This document shows positions 58,787 through 64,000 of a stretch of DNA of 64,000 bases, piece after piece. Where the stretch lies: positions 744,001 to 808,000 of the forward strand of contig CM035307.1 of assembly GCA_002900995.3 (NCBI GenBank), read 5' to 3'. The stretch is from Ganoderma boninense (taxonomy: Eukaryota > Basidiomycota > Agaricomycetes > Polyporales > Polyporaceae). Made by a program: the position numbers and the translations under genes. Position 1 is the first letter of the stretch; each line of letters starts with the position of its first letter. Below the pieces are notes generated by a model. The model was not told the DNA's origin and made no database searches. It saw nothing but the letters and a program-made list of their open reading frames with translations.

Positions 58787-60519
58787 CTACTCGAAACACT
58801 TCGCCCAATCCCCCTCCCCGTCGTTCCGCGCATACGCCTGGCTCTCCACGAACGCGTCAAGCAAACACACCCCGTCCCCCTCCGCCCCACAGAACTCGAG
58901 CGGCATGACCGCGTCGTTCACTAGCACCCTCACTCTCTTCCCCCCGCCGCGCCCACAATCCAACCGCTCCGTGACCATCCGCGCCGAGAACGGCACCATC
59001 CTCTCCGTCCGCCACGTCCTCCCTGGGTCCGGCATCGTCGGGTCGAGCTCCCGCGGCTGCCTGAACAGCCCCATTGCCGCGAAAATCGCGATCATCTCGT
59101 TATCGTGCGAGAAGTCCCCATACACCCCCCGCCCCAGCGGGAACGTCCGCGGATCCTTATCCAGCGTCCTATTCGTCTGCGTGTGGTCGCGCACGGGCGT
59201 GCCCGTGAGCCGCGCGAGGAGCTCGTTGACGTACCCGACTCCCTGCACGGGGCCGAGGGGCTGCCCGTAGCCCGTCCCGTAGTACTTGTCCAGGTCGCCC
59301 GTGTACGCGAACCCGGGGCCCCCGCCGCGCTCCTCGTACGGGGTGCAGAACGGGCTGGGGCGCTCGTGCGCGAGGGTGTCGAAGGCGCACATGCTGAGGA
59401 GGCTGTAGGTGTCCGCGTCGGTGAGGTTCGCGCCGGGAGCGCCGGCGTTGAGGCGCGCGGTGAGGGGCGGGGCGAAGGTGGCGAGCCAGAGGGCGGTTTG
59501 CGCGGAGGAGGAGCCGGCCGCGGCGCACATGCTGTCGTCGAGGGTGTCGTTGCCCTGCAGGGAGATGTATGCGTATGATGTGAGGTTCGAAGGTGTGGTG
59601 GACTAGGTAGGGAGGCGTACCGCTTCTGATAGGATGACGGAGAGTGCAGGATTGTAGCGATGGTGACTGGCAGCGGCGAAACCTACGAGGTATGAAAAGA
59701 CGGGGTTAGCTTTACAACTCCCAATGTATGGTATGGTTTAGAAGCCACGCCATACCAGCGGTCCAATTGTTGGCAGAGTCGACGACACGAGTGGAACTAG
59801 ATGCCCTCACGAAGGGTTGGTTATTCGTGCTTACGAGCGATGCATACCGCTTGAAGGCTTGCTCTCCGGATTGGAAGGACCTACATACGTAAGTATTCGA
59901 GGACATTCAGTTCGGTCACAAGTTCTCACACACTTACTGGGCGGCACCGAATGGTATTAGGTCGTCCTGGCCGAGATCATAGGTATAGTTCTTGAGGAAG
60001 ACGAGAAGCGGATCGGTATAATGATCTACGGATTGGAGTTTTCCGATTGCGGCCTGGATGCGCGTCCCGGCACCAGAAGTGGGGTATCGCGCGCCATGGC
60101 GTTGCAGCTACGAGTTGTTCAGATTGGAACGCTGAACGTTCCTGCCGAACTGGATGGTCTGAGCGTACTCACAATGTGCACCTAAGAATGCGTGTTAGTG
60201 ACGCTCTGTTGACTAATACGGTAATCGGATGGGAAGAAACAACGGTTCCAACGGAATGGGCGCAACTCTATATCGCGCGAAGAAAAAGGAAGGAGGCGGG
60301 ACGCACTTGATCGACGCTGCAGCCTCGCGGAGGCGAGACGTACGGCTCCGCGGCATAGTACGGCGAGTACATCACCCAGCTCTGCTGAACCGTCCGCGGC
60401 ACACCGAGTGATGGTATCTCCTTGGCCCCATCCACATCTCGTTGCAATTCCAGTCTTGGGAGTGCTGCATGGGTGTAGCAGAGGTAGGTGAGGGTTATCA
60501 GTCCCAAAAGAGCCACCAT
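58787..60519 (-). CDS. Secreted histidine acid phosphatase (phytase), copy 2
   Basis: Close paralogue of phytase 1 with the same exon plan. The start MVALLGLITLTYLCYTHA is a signal peptide; a longer in-frame extension upstream exists but lacks signal character. Exon 1 ends CSVDQ. The nine-base exon VHI lies at 60181-60173, followed by LQRHGARYPTSGAG (from 60107) with the catalytic RHGxRxP. Then come SFQSGEQAFKRYASLVSTNN and ASSSTRVVDSANNWTAG. The 3' exon has DTYSLLSMCAFDTLAHERPS, DLDKYYGTGYGQPLGPVQG, the HD motif in DFSHDNEMIAIFAAMG and the end DGEGDWAKCFE. The HDN form is the usual phytase motif, whereas copy 1 has HDH at the same place. Fully open and probably secreted and active. Confidence 0.92.
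60173..60181 (-). other. Nine-base micro-exon of phytase 2
   Basis: TTCTTAG precedes and GTGAGT follows; it encodes V-H-I, as in phytase 1. Two silent or intronic differences from copy 1 show selection on the splice pattern rather than very recent copying. Confidence 0.8.
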
Positions 60520-61477
60520 CGCACGGCGCGCGGGAAGGAGTCTAGCGCCCGTCGGGCGATGTGGGGGAAGTGTTGCCCGAGACTCAGAGTCGACCAGAAG
60601 CGGGAGCTGGTCGAGGATGCGAGTACTGGAGGGCCTCTTCATGAGAGAAGGAGAGGGAGGGGGGCAGCGAGCAGCTCAAACGCATGCTGGCAGCAGTATG
60701 TATAAAGCCAATGAAAGTCCCAGGCTGCGTTCTCGGGCGCTGGCGAGCACGACAGGCACGTTCGTCGCGCGACGGCGGTCGCGAGGGACATAAAATGAGG
60801 TTCACCCGCGGCCAAGCTTGGCTCGTGCCAGCAGGACCGTCTGCACCAACTTCATTGGGGAAGAACGGATGGGCGCACGGGCATCGTTCACGTCTTTGAC
60901 TTCACCATGTAGGCAGCGAATTCGAAAGGTAAGTACCTCAGATTTGCTGCAGACTTTGAAGAGCAGCCAGCTGATGAAGGCCAAGGGAGACGCAGCTCTA
61001 CGGCGGCCCGACACTGGATATCCTCGATCACCGATAGACACCAAGCGATTCTCAAGAAGAGGGGCTCTTGTCGGAAGCGCAAGAAGGGCAAGTAGACAGC
61101 AGCCGCAGCGAACTTGGAGTCGGAGGTGGGAGACGCGGATGCGAATCATGCGATAGTCTGACCGTCCAACCAATGCTCCCAGCCGTACCAACGCAATGCT
61201 CTCACGTACGACACCTCTCCACCCTCAGACAAAATATGGAGAACCGCCAGCGAGCTCAGGGAGTCTGCGGGGTCGGGAAGAGGGGATCGTGACGGATCAG
61301 AGCCAAGGACAATGTTCCCGTTATCCGCGCCGCCACCTGCATCCGGGCACGTGGATCGGCGTCCTGACGCGGCAGTGCCGTTCCCTGCCGTGCCCGATCC
61401 GGAGCTACTTATACGCTCCCTAGGACACCGTCCCACCCTGGCTTCCTATCGTCCTCATCACCCCCTCTCATCCTCCC
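60520..61477. promoter_or_regulatory. Divergent promoter, phytase 2 / anchored disordered protein
   Basis: No gene supported in about 960 bases between opposite starts. There is a TATA-like CAGTATGTATAAAG at about 60694 near the phytase side and GCTACTTATACGC at about 61400 on the other side. Confidence 0.5.
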
Positions 61478-62805
61478 ATGGCCCCTCCGGTAGTCGTGTA
61501 TGTTGCTGCCACCATAGCAGTCGCGGCAGCGGTCTATGCTTTCCACAGGGTGAGTTTGTGCTGCCTACCTCGCCATGACCGTCTGGGCATCTGTCTCATG
61601 TGCCTAGCGCTGCGGTAAGCTCACAACTTGTTTCGCAGTTCGTCTTCGAGCCAGTCATCGCACCCAAACTCGAGACATGGGCCGAGAACTTCTTGGAGAG
61701 GCGCAGGCAGAGGAGGAACCAGCAACAGAGCAATCGCCAGAATCCGGTTCTCGCTCAACCCACGAACGCCCGAAGCGGCGAGACCTCGTCTGCCAGATCC
61801 TCGAGCGATAGTGGGCGGGGAGACTATGCGAACGCAACCTCCATCGAGCTGGAGAGGCTTGTGCAGAGGGAACGCAACGAATGGAGCCAGCCTGCTACTT
61901 CGTCTGGCCTCCACCACCGGAGACCGACAACCGTCCCAGAGGAGGTGCGTAGCCCGTCGGCATCTGCCCATATCATTACGTTTGACATACCGACATTCCA
62001 CGGCGCGCGCAGTCCGACGTCCCCATCCATTACCCAGTCATGTCCCCGACGCACGTCATCTTCGACACATCTGCCCCCTCGTCTCCCGGCGGGCAGTCCA
62101 TCCGTACGAGCGTACTCCCCTCTCTGGACAACAGCCCCGCCTACCCCAGCATGAGTCTCTCCGAACCCTCTGAGCCCCGACCAGCCGCGTCCAAGTCGCT
62201 CACACCGTCGCCGCAGGTAATGTCCCCTAACGTCAGACTGCCGACCCCCCTGTCGGACGACTACCCGTCGCCTCGTGCCACCCCACCCCACCACGGTGCT
62301 GCTCGAGCGCTCCCCTCTGTCCATGAGGCAGCTGCCCGCTGACCTCAGCGCGTCGTTCCCGGCCTCGACGTCGTACAGCACCCCCCTGGGCGGGTCCCTG
62401 CTGTCTGAAGCGGGCGCCGCGCGTGCGTACACCGATCCCCTCCTGAACACGAACACAAACACGAACACGGGAGGCTCGCGCGTGCAGTCCCCGTTCTCGG
62501 ACATCTACGCTGCCGACGCGTGGGCCTCCGAGTCCAGCCCCGAACGCGTCTCGCTTCCCCGCGTCGCCGGGGCTTCGCAGAGTGCGTCTTCCCCGGACGA
62601 CGTGCGGTCGCCGAGCATGGCGTCGGACCTCACGCTCGACTCGGACGAGGACTTCGACGTCATGTCGCCGCGCTCGGGGATGTTCAGCCCGACGGGCCCG
62701 CACGCGCACGTCGACGAGGACGACCCGTTCGAGGTTGGCTCGCAGCATGAGAGCGAGGCGTCGTGGACGAGCGTCGGCCCCCACTCGCCCGTGAACCACT
62801 TCTGA
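61478..62805 (+). CDS. Membrane-anchored, Ser/Pro-rich disordered protein
   Basis: Unassigned. Exon 1 (61478-61549) encodes a signal-anchor-like N-terminus (MAPPVVVYVAATIAVAAAV). A TTCGCAG acceptor joins it in phase to exon 2 at 61639 (FVFEPVIAPKLETWAENFLE), followed by an Arg/Gln-rich basic stretch and a long low-complexity region. Recognisable pieces are IELERLVQRERNEW, VMSPTHVIFDTSAPSSPGG, LSDDYPSP, LPADLSASFPASTSYSTPLG, an LNTNTNTNTGG microsatellite, SPFSDIYAADAWASESSPER, SDLTLDSDEDFDVMSPRSG and the end ASWTSVGPHSPVNHF. Two frame changes are needed (about 62005-62015 and 62265-62295), where introns are not apparent. A single-pass cytoplasmic-tail protein is the best guess. Confidence 0.62.
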
Positions 62806-63536
62806 GCTCGTTTGGGTCGTCGGATATCGGTTGTCGGTCCCACGGCGAGACTCTCTGCACAGTATACATGCGTCGCACGTACTCTCGCTAGTGCACTTCG
62901 GTTTTAGTTTTACTTGTATCATACGTCTCTCACGGTCTCAACTCGGGTTTTCTGTCCTGCATCTCAACTCTCTGTCTGTCTCGGTCTCTGCTGCTCTGTG
63001 TACTATCGCCCCATACAGCCCACCCGGTCCAGTTACTCGTGCTCTGTGTCAGTGTAATCAATCGTCTTCCTCGCACAAAGTTTGTACTCCTGCTGTACTT
63101 AGATGCTCCATTGTACATCGTCGTCGTCGCACGCGACCTGTAAATGCCATGTAACACCACCCGTGCAACCACTCTCTGACTGAATGGAGGCTGCAGTGCA
63201 TTGTCGTCATCGATGCTGACGTCGATCAGCGACGCAGAAATCCGAGAACAGCGGCCATTTCATATGATTTAGCAGGGCGCTTCGAGGCGCTTCGCCGGCG
63301 AGGTCTACCCCGCACTCGCGACGGATGTCACCGTGCCATGCGGAGTGCAGGCGTTTGGTATTGTGGGTCCAGCTCGCACCATCAACTCGCTGTCACTGTC
63401 ATTGGAAGGCATCACCCCGATCCGCTTCATTCTAGCGTCCCCACTGCCCTCAGGAGGCTCACATATAGACTCCAGGAATCGCAATTTACAGGCTAAATAG
63501 GGAAGCTTTGAAGAGCTCGTGCTGATCGGGTCAAGG
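62806..63536. other. Intergenic, upstream of the Nudix gene
   Basis: T/C-rich 3' flank of the previous gene followed by the promoter of the next. No coding sequence supported. Confidence 0.5.
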
Positions 63537-64000
63537 ATGCCATCGAGCTCGAGCGCAGGAGCAATGCCCAAGGGCCGCGTCAAGACTTCGGAGCACCACC
63601 GGCCCCCCTTCGACCTCAACAAGGCCTCCATCCCCCAGCTCACGCCGGAGTCACGCAGGTGCGCAACGGGCCTTCCTCGGGAGGGACGGCGTATACCAGT
63701 GGCATGCGTCTCGTGGCTTAGTACTTACACGATTCGCACTGGCACACGGTTTCGCAGATGCATACAGAGGCTCGCCGCGTACCGGCCTCCGAAGTCGCCC
63801 TTCCGGTTCCCCAAGTCGAGGATCGCGGCCGTGCTGGTCGCGCTCTTCGTCGGGCGCATGGGCGACATATACGTCCTTCTCAGCAGGTGCGTGGGCGTGT
63901 GTGTCAGTGTGTTCCTGCAGCTCCGGTCCGGGGGTCTCACGCAACGGGCTTTGGCAGGCGAGCGTCGCATTTGCGGACGTACGCGGGGGACACGGTCCTC
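63537..64000 (+). CDS. Nudix hydrolase, CoA-diphosphatase type (5' part, cut by window edge)
   Basis: Exons 63537-63658, 63758-63886 and 63958 to the edge join in phase. The start MPSSSSAGAMPKGRVKTSEH leads into FDLNKASIPQLTPESRR, a spacer helix IQRLAAYRPPKSPFRFP, then the first Nudix strand IAAVLVALFVGRMGDIYVLL and the segment RASHLRTYAGDTVL. In peroxisomal/mitochondrial CoA pyrophosphatases (PCD1/NUDT7/8 type) this last segment directly precedes the PGG and the Nudix box, which lie beyond 64000. The family would cleave CoA or oxidised CoA to phosphopantetheine and 3',5'-ADP. Assignment rests on that characteristic order; the catalytic GX5EX7REUXEEXGU box cannot be checked here. Confidence 0.82.
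   Translation, partial: MPSSSSAGAMPKGRVKTSEHHRPPFDLNKASIPQLTPESRRCATGLPREGRRIPVACVSWLSTYTIRTGTRFRRCIQRLAAYRPPKSPFRFPKSRIAAVLVALFVGRMGDIYVLLSRCVGVCVSVFLQLRSGGLTQRALAGERRICGRTRGTRS

Overview
The window is nuclear DNA of a filamentous basidiomycete, most likely a wood-inhabiting Agaricomycete of the Polyporales type. Nearly all genes carry short GT-AG introns of about 50-70 bases, coding DNA is GC-rich, and the families are fungal: myosin-motor chitin synthase, HET-domain proteins, a microsomal P450, a DUF6534-like membrane protein, histidine acid phytases and an expanded F-box-like family whose members start M-G-Q-x-W. No rRNA, tRNA, CRISPR or bacterial operon structure was seen.

Layout. 0.6-2.5 kb: an unassigned small gene and a DUF1963-like protein. 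2.7-6.0 kb (minus): an auxilin-like UBA-TPR-J protein, divergent from the mitochondrial methionyl-tRNA synthetase at 6.4-8.4 kb. 9.1-11.3 kb: a multi-exon integral membrane protein. 11.9-14.1 kb (minus) and 29.5-32.1 kb (plus): two related HET-domain proteins. 15.3-16.5 kb: a small membrane protein. 17.8-19.9 kb (minus): a cytochrome P450. 19.9-23.7 kb: gene-poor. 23.7-26.6 kb: an F-box/WD40 protein. 26.9-29.5 kb: gene relic and non-coding DNA. 32.6-38.9 kb (minus): chitin synthase. 39.3-42.4 kb (minus): coatomer beta-prime, divergent from a long proline-rich, WW-like membrane protein at 43.2-46.6 kb. 47.2-48.1 kb: a non-coding element with terminal inverted repeats. 48.4-49.0 kb: a small conserved-looking protein. 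49.6-60.5 kb: an accessory block of three F-box-like paralogues, one 3' remnant and two phytase genes, produced by repeated duplication. 61.5-62.8 kb: a membrane-anchored disordered protein. 63.5 kb to the edge: the 5' part of a Nudix hydrolase.

Housekeeping genes (translation in mitochondria, clathrin uncoating, COPI traffic, cell-wall chitin synthesis) alternate with fast-evolving accessory genes (HET, P450, F-box, phytase).

Several conserved genes show isolated one-base frame breaks, while others of similar size are perfectly open. Many breaks fall in short G/C runs, so consensus errors are the simplest explanation, but true decay cannot be excluded from the sequence alone. Exon limits were derived by hand from splice signals, reading phase and family resemblance; no database search was run.
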